Shown one piece after another: positions 39,268 to 49,400 of a DNA stretch of 56,052 nucleotides (positions are counted from its first letter, which is position 1; every line of letters starts with the position of its first letter). This DNA is from Alphaproteobacteria bacterium (GTDB lineage: Bacteria; Pseudomonadota; Alphaproteobacteria; Parvibaculales; Parvibaculaceae), in NCBI GenBank assembly GCA_021775935.1, contig JAJFGY010000032.1:1-56052 (forward strand), in the 5' to 3' direction. The notes beneath the pieces were generated by a model. That model was not told the DNA's origin. It did no database searches and saw only the letters and a list, made by a program, of their open reading frames with translations. The position numbers and the translations under genes are program-made.

Positions 39268-40311
39268 ATGAATTTCATGAGTGATAATGCCAGTAGTGTG
39301 GCGCCGGAAATCATGTCGGCTATGGTGGCTGCAAATGACGGCTCTACGCGCGGATATGGGGATGATGTTTATACGCAGCAGGCGTGTGAGCAGCTCTCGA
39401 AGGTCTTTGAGCGCGAGGTGTCGTCGTTTCTGGTCGCGACCGGGACGGCTGCAAATGCGCTTAATCTTGCAGCGATCACCAAGCCCCATGGGGCCATATT
39501 TGTTCACGAGATGGCCCATGTTCATACAGACGAATGCGGGGCGCCGGAATTTTTTACCCATGGCGCCAAGCTGCTGCCGCTCACCGGCGAGAATGGGAAG
39601 CTGACGCCAGAAGCGATCGAGCGAGGGTTGGAAGATTTTCCGCAAGGCGTTGTGCATCACCCACAAGCGCAGGCCATCAGTCTCTCTCAAGTGAGCGAAT
39701 GCGGGACTGTCTATTCGCTTGCAGAGATTGAGGCACTCTCCAAGGCTGCTCATTCCCACATGCTTCGAGTGCATATGGACGGTGCTCGGTTTGCGAATGC
39801 GCTGGTATCGCTTGGCTGCACCCCTGCAGAGATGACCTGGAAGGCGGGGGTGGATGTTCTCTCCTTCGGGGCGACCAAAAATGGTGCGATGGGTGTTGAG
39901 GCTCTGATTGTCTTTGATGAGGCTTTGGCGGTGGACTTGCAATTCATGCGCAAACGAAGCGGGCAGCTATTGTCGAAAGGCCGCTTCCTCGGTGCTCAGA
40001 TGGGCGCATATCTCAAAGACGGTCTTTGGCTTGATATGGCCTCTCATGCCAACAAGATGGCCGCATTATTAGCTGAGGGGATTGAGAGCCTGCCGGGTGG
40101 GCGTCTTCGGTTCCCAGTTCAGGCCAATCAGATTTTTGCGGTTATTCCGAAACCCGCCCATAAGGCGCTGATGACTGCCGGTGCTGGGTATTATCCATGG
40201 GGCCATGAGCCAGACGGCGTCTCGGTACGTCTGGTGACGTCGTTCAATACAAGTAAAGAGGATGTGGCGGAGTTTCTGGCGATTGCCACCGATGCAGCCG
40301 CCGCTGCCTGA
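39268..40311 (+). CDS. ltaE: Low-specificity L-threonine aldolase / beta-eliminating lyase
   Basis: 347 aa, PLP fold-type I: NFMSDNASSVAPEIMSAMVAANDGSTRGYGDDVYTQQACEQLSKVFEREVSSFLVATGTAANALNLAAITKPHGAIFVHEMAHVHTDECGAPEFFTHGAKLLPL, HMDGARFANALVSL (PLP-binding Asp) and SFGATKNGAMGVEAL (Schiff-base Lys). Cleaves threonine or allo-threonine to glycine and acetaldehyde. GGGGCGCAGG precedes the ATG. It follows the TetR gene closely. The stop at 40311 is 10 bases from the convergent SDR stop. Confidence 0.93.
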   Translation: MNFMSDNASSVAPEIMSAMVAANDGSTRGYGDDVYTQQACEQLSKVFEREVSSFLVATGTAANALNLAAITKPHGAIFVHEMAHVHTDECGAPEFFTHGAKLLPLTGENGKLTPEAIERGLEDFPQGVVHHPQAQAISLSQVSECGTVYSLAEIEALSKAAHSHMLRVHMDGARFANALVSLGCTPAEMTWKAGVDVLSFGATKNGAMGVEALIVFDEALAVDLQFMRKRSGQLLSKGRFLGAQMGAYLKDGLWLDMASHANKMAALLAEGIESLPGGRLRFPVQANQIFAVIPKPAHKALMTAGAGYYPWGHEPDGVSVRLVTSFNTSKEDVAEFLAIATDAAAAA

Positions 40312-40320
40312 GGCTCCTCC

Positions 40321-41052
40321 TCACCAGTCTTCTTTGAACGGTCTTAAATCAAGCTCATGGGTCCAGGCACTTGGGTGTTGGACGTGCAATTGCCAGAAGG
40401 CTTCGGCAATGGCGCTTGGTTCAAGGGCGCCATTATTGCCTTTGCTTTCCAGGTAGTCTGCGAACCGACCTCGAACCATCTCGCCATTCACAACACCGTC
40501 GATCACGACGTGACCGACATGAATGCCCTTGGGTCCATAGTCGCGGGCAAGAGATTGGGTGAGGTTTCTGAGCGCGCCTTTGGCGGATGAGAAATGGGCA
40601 AAATTTGGCTTGCCGCGCATGGAGGCCGAGGCTCCGGTGACGAGAAACGATCCGGCTTCTTGAGGCACCATGATTTTCAGCGCCTGTTGAGCAACGAGGA
40701 AGGCGCCGTAAGCGCCGGTGCGCCAGAACTGTTCGAACTGTTCTGGTGTTACCTCTTCAAAAGGGATGATGGCGTTGTTGCCGGCGTTGTAGAGAACGGA
40801 CCCAATGGTCCCGAGTTTTTGCGCTTCTTTAAAGAGTGCGTCGACCTGCTCGGGAACAGTGACATCACAAACCTGAGTGTAGGCTGTTCCGCCGTCTGCG
40901 CGTATCTCCTCGGCGACAGCTTCAATCTTTGCAGCCGTGCGGCCGACGATTAAGACGGGCGCACCCCCTTTTGCAAAACGGTGTACCAGCGCGCCACCAA
41001 CGCCGTTTGATGCGCCAACGCCGATAACAATGCTTAGACCCTGTGCTGTCAT
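40321..41052 (-). CDS. Atypical SDR lacking the catalytic tyrosine
   Basis: 243 aa, Rossmann SDR: IVIGVGASNGVGGALVHRFAKGGAPVLIVGRTAAKIEAVAEEIRADGG, LYNAGNNAIIPFEEVTPEQFEQFWRTGAYGAFLVAQQALKIM, SFLVTGASASMRGKPNFAHFSSAKGALRNLTQSLARDYGPKGIHVGHVVIDGVVNG. Where classical SDRs have Y-x3-K, this one reads F-S-S-A-K, so the catalytic Tyr is Phe while Lys is kept. The C-terminus ELDLRPFKEDW is typical of this SDR subgroup, so the difference is probably ancestral rather than decay. It may have altered chemistry or only bind cofactor. It lies between the threonine aldolase and P450 genes. Confidence 0.9.
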   Translation of the reverse strand: MTAQGLSIVIGVGASNGVGGALVHRFAKGGAPVLIVGRTAAKIEAVAEEIRADGGTAYTQVCDVTVPEQVDALFKEAQKLGTIGSVLYNAGNNAIIPFEEVTPEQFEQFWRTGAYGAFLVAQQALKIMVPQEAGSFLVTGASASMRGKPNFAHFSSAKGALRNLTQSLARDYGPKGIHVGHVVIDGVVNGEMVRGRFADYLESKGNNGALEPSAIAEAFWQLHVQHPSAWTHELDLRPFKEDW

Positions 41053-41128
41053 GAGATCGCCTCGCTGTTTCGTTAATCCTCATGTGGGGCGGGGTTTGCG
41101 CCATACAAGGTGGTGTGGTTGGGTTTTC

Positions 41129-42382
41129 TCAAGCTGCCTTGCGCGACAGGGTGTAACGGATGGGTAGTCGTTTTAATCCGGAGACAAAGTTTGCTGCGAC
41201 CCGGCTTGGTTCACCAGCGAGCTCGATGCTGTCTAACCGAGGCAAAAGCTCATCATAGAGTGCCTTGATTTCCATTTTGGCAAGATGTTGCCCCAGGCAA
41301 ACATGGGCACCATAGCCAAATGCCAGATGTTTGTTCGGCGTCCGGTCAATTCTGAACTGGAAGGGATCATCGAACACTTCTTCGTCTCTGTTGCCTGAAG
41401 GGTAGAACAGAAAGAGGCTGTCCCCCTCTTTTATGGTCTTTCCTCGCAACTCATAGTCGGCAGTTGCGGTGCGCATGAAATGTTTCACCGGCGTCGACCA
41501 GCGGATCATCTCATCAATGGCGGAGGGGAGAAGATCTGGATTGGCCCGTAATTGTGCCAGCTGATCGGGGTTCTCAAGCAGTGCCAGAAGACCGCCCGCC
41601 GTTGACGAGCTCGTTGTGTCATGTCCGGCGGTTGCCACAATGATGTAATAGGACATGGCTTCAAGATGACCGATGGGCTCTCCGTTGATTTCAGCATTGG
41701 CGATGATGGAGGCAACGTCGTCCTGTGGGTTGGCACGGCGGGCTTCCGTGAGCTTTGTGAAATAATCAAAAAACTCCGTGACCGTATTCATATCAATGCT
41801 GGTGTTTTCATCCTCTCGCGAAAGGTCTGCATCGGTTGAGCCGAAGAGTTCCTGGGTGAGACGCAGCATGGTTGGTTCATCTTCTCGGGGTACACCTAGG
41901 ATCATCATGATCACGCGCAGCGGATACCAGACGGCGACATCGGAGACGAAATCACATTCGCCGCCTTGCGCTTCCATCCGATCGACAAACTCTTTGGCCA
42001 ACTCCGCAAGGCCCGTTTGGAGCTTTTTCAGGTTGGGCGGCATGAACCACCCCTGAGTGAGCTTGCGGAAGACCATGTGATCAGGATTATCCATCTGGAC
42101 AAGCGACCGGATCAGGATGTGGCTGCCCCCGGTAAATTTCTTGATGTCTTCTTCCTGCTGGATGGTGGCGAGCGTTGTGCGCGGGTCGTTGATGAAGAGC
42201 TCGTTCTGGCGCTCAATTTCCATAATGTCTGCATGTTTGGAAATGGACCAGAATGGGCGAATTCCTTCTGGCTCGGTCCAGTGGACAGGATCATCCCGGC
42301 GCAAATCTGCCCAAAGGGCGTGTAGGCTAGCCTCGTCTGTGAAAGTGGTGGGATTGACCAGTTGGTCGTCCAATGCCGTCAT
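41129..42382 (-). CDS. Cytochrome P450
   Basis: 417 aa from the ATG at 42382, which has GGAGAGCAAA directly upstream (the ORF-track start at 42508 and the ATG at 42394 are less likely). I-helix oxygen-binding motif AGHDTTSS, K-helix region IDEMIRWSTPVKHFMRTATADYELRG (ExxR-like pattern), and haem loop FGYGAHVCLGQHLAKME with the Cys thiolate. Soluble bacterial class (CYP of the alphaproteobacterial type). It hydroxylates a small hydrophobic substrate; identity unknown. Ferredoxin and reductase are not adjacent. Divergent from the dipeptidase by 174 bases. Confidence 0.95.
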   Translation of the reverse strand: MTALDDQLVNPTTFTDEASLHALWADLRRDDPVHWTEPEGIRPFWSISKHADIMEIERQNELFINDPRTTLATIQQEEDIKKFTGGSHILIRSLVQMDNPDHMVFRKLTQGWFMPPNLKKLQTGLAELAKEFVDRMEAQGGECDFVSDVAVWYPLRVIMMILGVPREDEPTMLRLTQELFGSTDADLSREDENTSIDMNTVTEFFDYFTKLTEARRANPQDDVASIIANAEINGEPIGHLEAMSYYIIVATAGHDTTSSSTAGGLLALLENPDQLAQLRANPDLLPSAIDEMIRWSTPVKHFMRTATADYELRGKTIKEGDSLFLFYPSGNRDEEVFDDPFQFRIDRTPNKHLAFGYGAHVCLGQHLAKMEIKALYDELLPRLDSIELAGEPSRVAANFVSGLKRLPIRYTLSRKAA

Positions 42383-42556
42383 TTTGCTCTCCATCCGCTG
42401 TTCGGTTCCGGGATTTTGCGACCTCTTTGAGCTTCTCGCAAGGATGCCTGCATTTGTCAGCGTGCGCCGGCGTTTCAGGTGGGAAGAAATGGGCGCGCGG
42501 TCTTGCAAGGCGCCCGCTGCTATGTCAGCGTCCCAAAAAACTGGAGGCTGAAACTC

Positions 42557-43825
42557 ATGGGGCGACCCCTTCTATTCATTATTGCTGCGCTGACACTGGT
42601 TTCTGGCCTTGTGTGGTTTGCCTTTCAATCGGCTGACGAGGCTGGCGACAGGGGCACTTTCACCAAAGTACATGGGCCGGTGATGACGCTGGACACCCAT
42701 GTTGATATTCCGCCGACCTACACAACGACCCCTGACGTTGATCCGGGTCTCGAGACAAGGCTTCAGGTCGACCTGCCGAAAATGGAAGAGGGTGGGCTCG
42801 ACGCTGCGTTCTTCATTGTCTATGTGGGTCAGACCGCAAGGACTGATGAAAATTATGCAGCGGCGCGTGAAGCAGCACTTGTGAAGTTCAATGCAATCCA
42901 TGCCATGACGGATGCGCTGTATCCCAGCCGCATCGGGCTGGCTGCGACCCCTGCGGATGTTTTGGATATTCATGGGTCGGGCCGCAAGGTCGCCGTCATC
43001 GGGATTGAAAACGGGTACGTGATTGGGAAAGATTTGTCGCTGGTCGCTGAATATTACGCACGTGGTGCGCGGTATATGACGCTGGCCCATGTTGGGCACA
43101 ACGATATTTCAGACAGCTCCATGCCACGTATTGATCTGGGGGATGTGCCTGCAGAACATGGTGGCTTAAGCGCGTTTGGGCGTGACGTGGTGAAGGAGAT
43201 GAACCGGCTCGGCATGATGGTCGACATTTCCCACATCTCCCATGATGCGATGATGCAGGCCGTTGAATTGTCAGAGGCACCGGTGATTGCATCGCATTCA
43301 GCGACGACGGCGCTGGCGGACCATCCACGGAACATGACGGACAATCAGATGCGGGCCCTTGCTGCCAAAGGCGGGGTCGCACAAATCGTTGCGTTTTCAA
43401 CATATGTGAAAGCGGACCCTGGTCGGACAGGTGCGGGCATGGCGCTTCGCAACCGGATTGCCACCGAGGCAGGTGCGCCGCGCTTTAGCTATCTTGCCCA
43501 TGGCAAGCTGCCTGCCTTCATTGAGGGCATGGAAGAGATTAACCGGCTTTATCCGCGTGCGACGCTCGCGCAATTTGTTGATCACATTGACCATGCGGTC
43601 TCTGTCATGGGCATTGACCATGTGGGCATTGCGTCCGACTTTGATGGCGGCGGCGGTGTGGTTGGTTGGGATGATGCGTCTGAGACAGCGAATGTTACGG
43701 CAGAGCTGATCAAGCGTGGCTATACGCGCGACCAGATCGAAAAGATTTGGGGCGGCAATTTTCTGCGGGTCTGGTCAGAAGTAGATGAAGTCGCCAAGCG
43801 ACTCCAGAGTGCTGCAGCGAACTAG
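42557..43825 (+). CDS. Membrane dipeptidase (peptidase M19)
   Basis: 422 aa from the ATG at 42557, preceded by CTGGAGGCTGAAACTC. An N-terminal membrane anchor or signal (LLFIIAALTLVSGLVWFAF) leads to the M19 renal-dipeptidase domain: metal motif TLDTHVDIPPTY (HxD), FFIVYVGQTARTDENY, GIENGYVIGKDLSLVAEYYARGARYMTLAHVGHNDISDSSM, MMVDISHISHDAMMQAVELSEAPVIASHSATTALADHPRNMTDNQMRALAAKGG, MGIDHVGIASDFDGGGGV. Hydrolyses dipeptides, possibly D-amino-acid-containing, in the periplasm. The zinc ligands seen (HxD, H-S, E in GIEN) are intact. Confidence 0.95.
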   Translation: MGRPLLFIIAALTLVSGLVWFAFQSADEAGDRGTFTKVHGPVMTLDTHVDIPPTYTTTPDVDPGLETRLQVDLPKMEEGGLDAAFFIVYVGQTARTDENYAAAREAALVKFNAIHAMTDALYPSRIGLAATPADVLDIHGSGRKVAVIGIENGYVIGKDLSLVAEYYARGARYMTLAHVGHNDISDSSMPRIDLGDVPAEHGGLSAFGRDVVKEMNRLGMMVDISHISHDAMMQAVELSEAPVIASHSATTALADHPRNMTDNQMRALAAKGGVAQIVAFSTYVKADPGRTGAGMALRNRIATEAGAPRFSYLAHGKLPAFIEGMEEINRLYPRATLAQFVDHIDHAVSVMGIDHVGIASDFDGGGGVVGWDDASETANVTAELIKRGYTRDQIEKIWGGNFLRVWSEVDEVAKRLQSAAAN

Positions 43826-43826
43826 G

Positions 43827-45134
43827 TCATCTGTTTCGGGGTTCATCGATCAGAAAGGCGACCATGGCCAGTGCGAGCAGCATGAAAGCCATGGCGCACC
43901 AAAAGACGGCTGTGTAGGAAAACCAGAGCGCGACGAAGCCGCCCATGAGCGGACCCAGTCCCATCATAAAGGAATTGCCTGCGTTAGAGATGGCAATGCG
44001 CATGGGCAGGTCCTGGCGATCGCCAAATTCCAACACCATGTTTTGCGACGAAATCTGGAAGCCACCAAGGCCTGCGCCGAGGCCAGCGAACACGAGCCCC
44101 AGCAGGAGAATGTCACTGGCAAAGAAGAGCAGCACAGTCGATAGGATCCAGGTGATGAGCGTTGCCATGAAGACGAAGCGGTTGCCTGTCTTGTCTGCCA
44201 GCGCGCCCCAGCCCAAATTGGTTGCGGTTTGGCTGAGCAGGAAAGCGAGCGACAGAATGCCCAGATTGGTCCCGCTCAGGCCTACGACTTCCCCGGCATA
44301 AAGCACATAGAAGGGCACGGCGATGGTGCCAAGCGCCCCCAATGATCGCGCCATAAAAAAGCGGGTGAAGCCTGGGTCAGCACGAAGAAGGGCAGGTAGC
44401 TCTTTCATGCGGCCAAAAAAGCTGGCCTGGGCGCGTATCACCGGTGGTACAGGCTCTTTGATAAAGGCTAAGAGCCCAAGACCTACACTGGTCAGAAAAA
44501 AGGCGGTCAGGAACGTCGCTGAATAGCCATTGCCGAGTGCATTGGTTTCGATGAAATATTGGCCGCCCAGGTAGGCAACGCCTGAAGCTGTCAGGCCCGC
44601 CATGAAATTGCGCAGGCCCGTTAAGCGCCCGCGCAGGTTTACCGGAATGACCTTCGACATCATGTAGTTGAAAATCACGGCCTGCATGCCATTGAAAAAG
44701 CCGAAAAGGCATAAGAAGAGGCAGGCGGCGACGAGCGCGACTTCGCCGTCCAGAAAGAGGCCAGCCAGGGCAAGGCCCAGAACCTGGAGACGCATGAGGC
44801 CGCCGACCAGAAACCCGATGGGAATGACTTTCTTGCGATGCTCGATAAGGGTGGCACCCAAAAGGGAGGAACTGGCGGCGCCAAAATGCTGCGCGGCAAG
44901 TGCCAAACCAACTGCGAGTTCTGAGCCTGAGAGGATGTAAATGAAGGCAGGTACGAAGGTAGGTGCCTGAACCAGTCGGAAGCCGGTCTGACCTAAGAGG
45001 CCATGCACCATGTTGACCGCATAGTTCCGCGGCAGGTCGCGACGGACTTGCTCGTCGAACGCCTTTTCTGCGGTGGCCAGGTCTTGGTCGGTGGGGTCTT
45101 GGGGCGTGGTCGTCTGCCGGTCCGTGGTGCTCAA
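43827..45134 (-). CDS. MFS transporter
   Basis: About 12 membrane helices in an MFS fold; the ORF reaches 45458, but the first ~108 codons overlap the divergent efflux gene and look non-coding. I choose the TTG at 45134 (GAGAG six bases upstream), giving MSTTDRQTTTPQDPTDQD...LPRNYAVNMVHGLLGQTGFRLVQAPTFVPAFIYILSG, 435 aa. Conserved inter-helix loop NLRGRLTGLRNFMAGLTASG and the C-terminal DEPRNR are seen. Substrate unknown. It converges with the dipeptidase gene 1 base apart. The start codon is a judgement. Confidence 0.82.
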   Translation of the reverse strand: MSTTDRQTTTPQDPTDQDLATAEKAFDEQVRRDLPRNYAVNMVHGLLGQTGFRLVQAPTFVPAFIYILSGSELAVGLALAAQHFGAASSSLLGATLIEHRKKVIPIGFLVGGLMRLQVLGLALAGLFLDGEVALVAACLFLCLFGFFNGMQAVIFNYMMSKVIPVNLRGRLTGLRNFMAGLTASGVAYLGGQYFIETNALGNGYSATFLTAFFLTSVGLGLLAFIKEPVPPVIRAQASFFGRMKELPALLRADPGFTRFFMARSLGALGTIAVPFYVLYAGEVVGLSGTNLGILSLAFLLSQTATNLGWGALADKTGNRFVFMATLITWILSTVLLFFASDILLLGLVFAGLGAGLGGFQISSQNMVLEFGDRQDLPMRIAISNAGNSFMMGLGPLMGGFVALWFSYTAVFWCAMAFMLLALAMVAFLIDEPRNR

Positions 45135-45354
45135 AGGATCACTCTCTGCCGCAGATGGTTCGGCAGTAAGAAGAAAAAAAGTGGCTGTGTGGTGGGGACT
45201 ATAAACCCAGATCGCTGAACATAGAAATTTGCTGAATATTTTTCCTAAAACTCTATCCCCGGGTGGTTTGGGTGCTTGTACGCTGATTGGTCCCGAGTCA
45301 CAGTCCTTGAGGTCTACGTCTCGCGGATCTGCGGCCCGAACATGAGGAAATAAT

Positions 45355-46485
45355 ATGCGAAGCTGGTCACTTCTGACTGCAATGGCTCTGTCGATTGCCC
45401 TTGCTGGGTGCGAGGAAGAGGTTGCTGAGGGGCCAGCGGCCCCCCCGCCGGTTGTCAAACTTGAGACTGTGAGCGAGCGCGCAACGGGTCAGGTACGCAG
45501 CATTTCCGGTGTTGTGGAAGCTTCGGACAGATCTATTTTGAGCTTTCAGGTGGGGGGCCGTGTCACCGAGGTGAATGTTTCCGCGGGCGAAACCGTTGTT
45601 GCGGGACAAGTGCTGGCCCTTCTCGATCGCACGAACTATCAGATTGCCGTCGATAGCGCCCGATCTCAGCTTAGCAGTGCGCGGGCAAAACGATCTGAAG
45701 CCAAGGAAGATCTGGACCGGAAACTCGCGCTTATCGATAAGGGGTTTGTGACCCAGGCTGCAGTTGATAGTGCGCGGGCGGCCTTTGATGGCGCAAATGC
45801 CAGTGTCAGCTCGGCAACCAGCGATTTGGAGCGTGCCCAGAAAGACTTGGATCGCACTGTTCTCTCCGCTCCGTTCTCGGGAACGATTTCAAAACGTGAT
45901 GTGGATCCGTTTGTTGAAATCGCCGCTGGGGCAACGCTTTTTGAAATTCAATCAGACGGGAATTTGGAAGTCCGGGTGCTGGTGCCGGAAACCATCATCC
46001 GCGAAGTTGACTACGGACAACCGGTCTCCGTTTCGTTTCCGACGCTCAAAGGTGAGCTTTTTGGCGGTGCTGTTTCGGAAATTGCGTCCCGGGCTGAAGC
46101 TGGCAATGCGTTTGCTGTGAAAGTAGCCCTGGTCGAATTGGGCGCCGCAGACATTCGCACGGGCATGACCGCGAAGGTCACGTTCAATTTTCAGTCTTAC
46201 TTGAATGGACGCGAGGCGTTTCTCATTCCGCTGACCGCTATTTCCATCAAAGATGCTGACCTTAGCGCGCAAGGAGAGCAATCGGGTGACCAGAACAAAG
46301 CGCCGGTCTTTGTTTATGATGCTGAGAAGGAAGCCGTCTTCCAACGGCTGGTGGGTCTTGGTGATATTCGCGGCAACAAGATCGAAATTTTCTCTGGCCT
46401 TGAGGAAGGTGAGCAGATTGTGACGGCAGGGGTGGCTTTCGTCCATGACGGGATGGCGGCGCGTCCCTGGCAGCAGAACCAGTAG
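45355..46485 (+). CDS. RND efflux adaptor lipoprotein (HlyD/AcrA family)
   Basis: 376 aa periplasmic membrane-fusion protein with a lipobox (SIALAGC, lipidated Cys). Lipoyl, hairpin and barrel domains in order: SFQVGGRVTEVNVSAGETVVAGQVLALLDRTNYQIAVDSARSQLSSARAKRSEAKEDLDRKLALIDKGFVTQAAVDSARAAFDGANASVSSATSDLERAQKDLDRTVLSAPFSGTISKRDVDPFVEIAAGATLFEIQ. GAGGAAATAAT precedes the ATG. Forms a tripartite pump with the RND protein 9 bases downstream; an outer-membrane factor must come from elsewhere. Confidence 0.93.
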   Translation: MRSWSLLTAMALSIALAGCEEEVAEGPAAPPPVVKLETVSERATGQVRSISGVVEASDRSILSFQVGGRVTEVNVSAGETVVAGQVLALLDRTNYQIAVDSARSQLSSARAKRSEAKEDLDRKLALIDKGFVTQAAVDSARAAFDGANASVSSATSDLERAQKDLDRTVLSAPFSGTISKRDVDPFVEIAAGATLFEIQSDGNLEVRVLVPETIIREVDYGQPVSVSFPTLKGELFGGAVSEIASRAEAGNAFAVKVALVELGAADIRTGMTAKVTFNFQSYLNGREAFLIPLTAISIKDADLSAQGEQSGDQNKAPVFVYDAEKEAVFQRLVGLGDIRGNKIEIFSGLEEGEQIVTAGVAFVHDGMAARPWQQNQ

Positions 46486-46494
46486 GCCAACATC

Positions 46495-49400
46495 ATGGGA
46501 AACATTGCTGCTTACGCCATCAAGAATGGCCGCTTCACCCTTTTCGCCCTGATTGCCCTCGTGCTCACGGGCATCACGATTTACTTCAGCCATCCCAGCC
46601 AGGAAGACCCCGAGATCACGATCCGGACAGCGGTCGTTACCGCTTTCTTTCCCGGCATGTCGGCTGAACGCATTGAACAGTTGATTGTGAAGCCGATTGA
46701 GGAGACGGCGAAGCAGATCTCTGAAGTTACAGATATCACCTCTACCGCATCGACGGGCCGCGCGACCGTCGAAGTGGCGGTGGGCGACAAATATTTTGAC
46801 CTTGATCCGATATGGACGGATCTCCGAAACAAAATGACCGACCTTTCGCCTGATTTGCCGTCAGGGACGTCGGGCCCCTTTGTGAATGATGATTTTGGAC
46901 GTGTTTCGGTTGCGACGCTGGCTCTCACCGGGCGAGAGTTCTCCATGGCCGAAATCCGTGATGTCGCCCGTGACCTGAGGGATGTGATCGGTGCTTTGCC
47001 GCTTGTGAGCCAGGTGGACCTTTATGGCATTCAGGATGAGCAAGTCTGGCTGACGGCTGACCAGACCTATATGGATCAATTGGGATTATCGCAGCAGTCG
47101 GTCATTGCCGCATTGCAGGGGCAGAACGTCATCCTTCCCGGCGGCTCCATCGCTGCAAATGGGCAACGCATAACGATTGAGCCATCGGGCAGCTTCACCT
47201 CTGTCCAAGAGATTGGCGATGTGCCGCTTGAACTTCCAGATGGCGGGCTGGTTTATCTGCGTGACATTTTCATTGTGGAACGCGGTTATGTTGATCCGCC
47301 AAGCCGTCCCGTTCGATTCAACGGAGACCCTGCTGTGATACTCGGCGTTGCAATGGTGACCGGGTCCAATATCGCAGAATTTGGCATTGCTCTTGAAGCA
47401 TTGCTGGCTGAGCTGGACCAAGGTCTGCCGCTTGGTATGGCGCTTGATTTTGCGACTTACCAACCGCCGCTCGTGGCCGCTTCGGTGAGCGATGCGACGA
47501 ACAATTTGCTGCAGACGATTGCGACAGTGCTGGTTGTCGTCATTTTGTTTTTGGGTGTTCGTACCGGTCTGATTGTTGGGTCCATTGTGCCTCTTGCAAT
47601 CCTGGCGGCACTTGTTGGCATGAGCCTTTGGGAGATTCCGCTCCACCGGATTTCGATTGCGGCGATCATCATTGCTCTTGGACTTCTCGTGGACAATGGC
47701 ATTGTCATTGCGGAAGATATTAAGCGGCGCCTGGAAGAAGGCGAAGACCGATTGCAGGCCTGCATCGGGGCGCCCAAAGAGCTTGGCATGCCGTTGCTTT
47801 CGTCTTCGCTGACAACGATCCTCGCCTTCATGCCGCTCTATCTGGCAGAAGATGTGACCGGTGAATATGTTGGTTCGCTGGCGCAGGTCTTGTTTCTTGC
47901 GCTCATTGCGTCGTGGTTTCTGTCTGTCGCGATCACGCCGACGCTTTGTTATTGGCTGCTGGAAGCTGACACGAAACGAGACGATGGTGCGGATGTCTAT
48001 GACAATGCGCTCTACAGGTTTTACCGGCGCATTCTGTCCTTGATCCTTGCTCAGCGGCTGATTTTTGTTGCGGGGATGGTGGGTCTGCTCGTCCTTGCCC
48101 TATATGGCATGGGATTTGTGACCTCGCGGCTCATGCCGCCGTCTGACCGGGCTCAGTTTGTGGTCCATATTGAGTTGCCCACCGGGGCCGACGTCAACGA
48201 AACCATTCGTATTACAGATGCATTTTTGGGCTGGCTTTCAGACAAAGAGACCAATCCTGATGTCGTACAACACACTGCCTACATAGCTGATGGCGGACCT
48301 CGCTTCTTCCTCGCCATGTCACCTGTGGACCCTGTTGCCCATAAAGCTTTTATTCTGATCGATGTGACTGATCTGGATGTTGTCGGTCCTATGATGGAAA
48401 AATCTTCGGCCTATTTCCGCGACCATGTGCCAGAGGCGCAAGGCCGTCCGGAGACCTTGTTCTTCGGGGCAACACCGCCCGGCACCGTTGACATCCAGAT
48501 CACAGGTCCGGAGGTGGCACAGCTTTACCTGCTTGGAAATGAAGTAGAGGCGGCGTTCCGCGCTGTACCTGGGGCGGCGAACATCAGAACTGACTGGGGG
48601 TCCCCGATCGTGAAGGTTCTGGTTCAAATTGATCAGGAGCGGGCAAGGCGTGCCGGTGTCTCCAGTGAGGATGTCGCGAACTCACTGGCAAGCTATTTTG
48701 ACGGGCTGCACATCACAGATTTTCGCGATGGCGATACAGTGATCCCGATCAAGATGCGCGCTGCGGCTGACCAAAGAGATGAACTGGATAAACTCCGGTC
48801 CATCACCGTCTATTCGTCTGCAAGCAATGTCGCAGTGCCTCTCATTCAAATTGCAGATATTGATGGGGTGCTGGAACCGTTTGAAATTCACCGCTTTAAT
48901 CAGGAGCGGGGATTAAAAGTCTCCGCGATTTTGCCCGGACGTCAGGCAAGTGAGTTTTTTGCAGAGCTTGAACCGTTGCTCAACGCAATTGAGCTGCCGC
49001 GCGGCTACGCGGTCGAAGTGCAAGGAGAGTTGAAAGATTCCGGTGAAGCAACCGGCGCTCTCTTCGCCTATCTGCCGCATTGTGCGGCGGGCATTCTGGT
49101 GTTGCTGATCTGGCAGTTCAATTCTTTCCGCAGGCCTGCTGTGATCTTGTTGACGATCCCGCTGATTATGATTGGTGCGGCGTCGGGCTTGCTGCTGACC
49201 GGTGCGTTCCTCGACTTTAACGCCATGCTGGGGCTCTTGAGCCTCGGGGGCATTATTATCAATAACGGGATCGTGATGATTGAGCGGATTGATCTGGAAC
49301 GGGCTGATGGCAAATCGGTCGATGACGCGGTTGTTGCCTCTGCGCTGGTGCGCGCGCGGCCCATTATCATGACGACGCTGACGACTATTCTCGGTCTCAT

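Noticed and set aside
43827-45458. Full 543-aa version of the MFS transporter ORF
   Set aside because: The first ~108 codons overlap the divergent efflux adaptor gene and its promoter and lack MFS features; a TTG at 45134 fits better.
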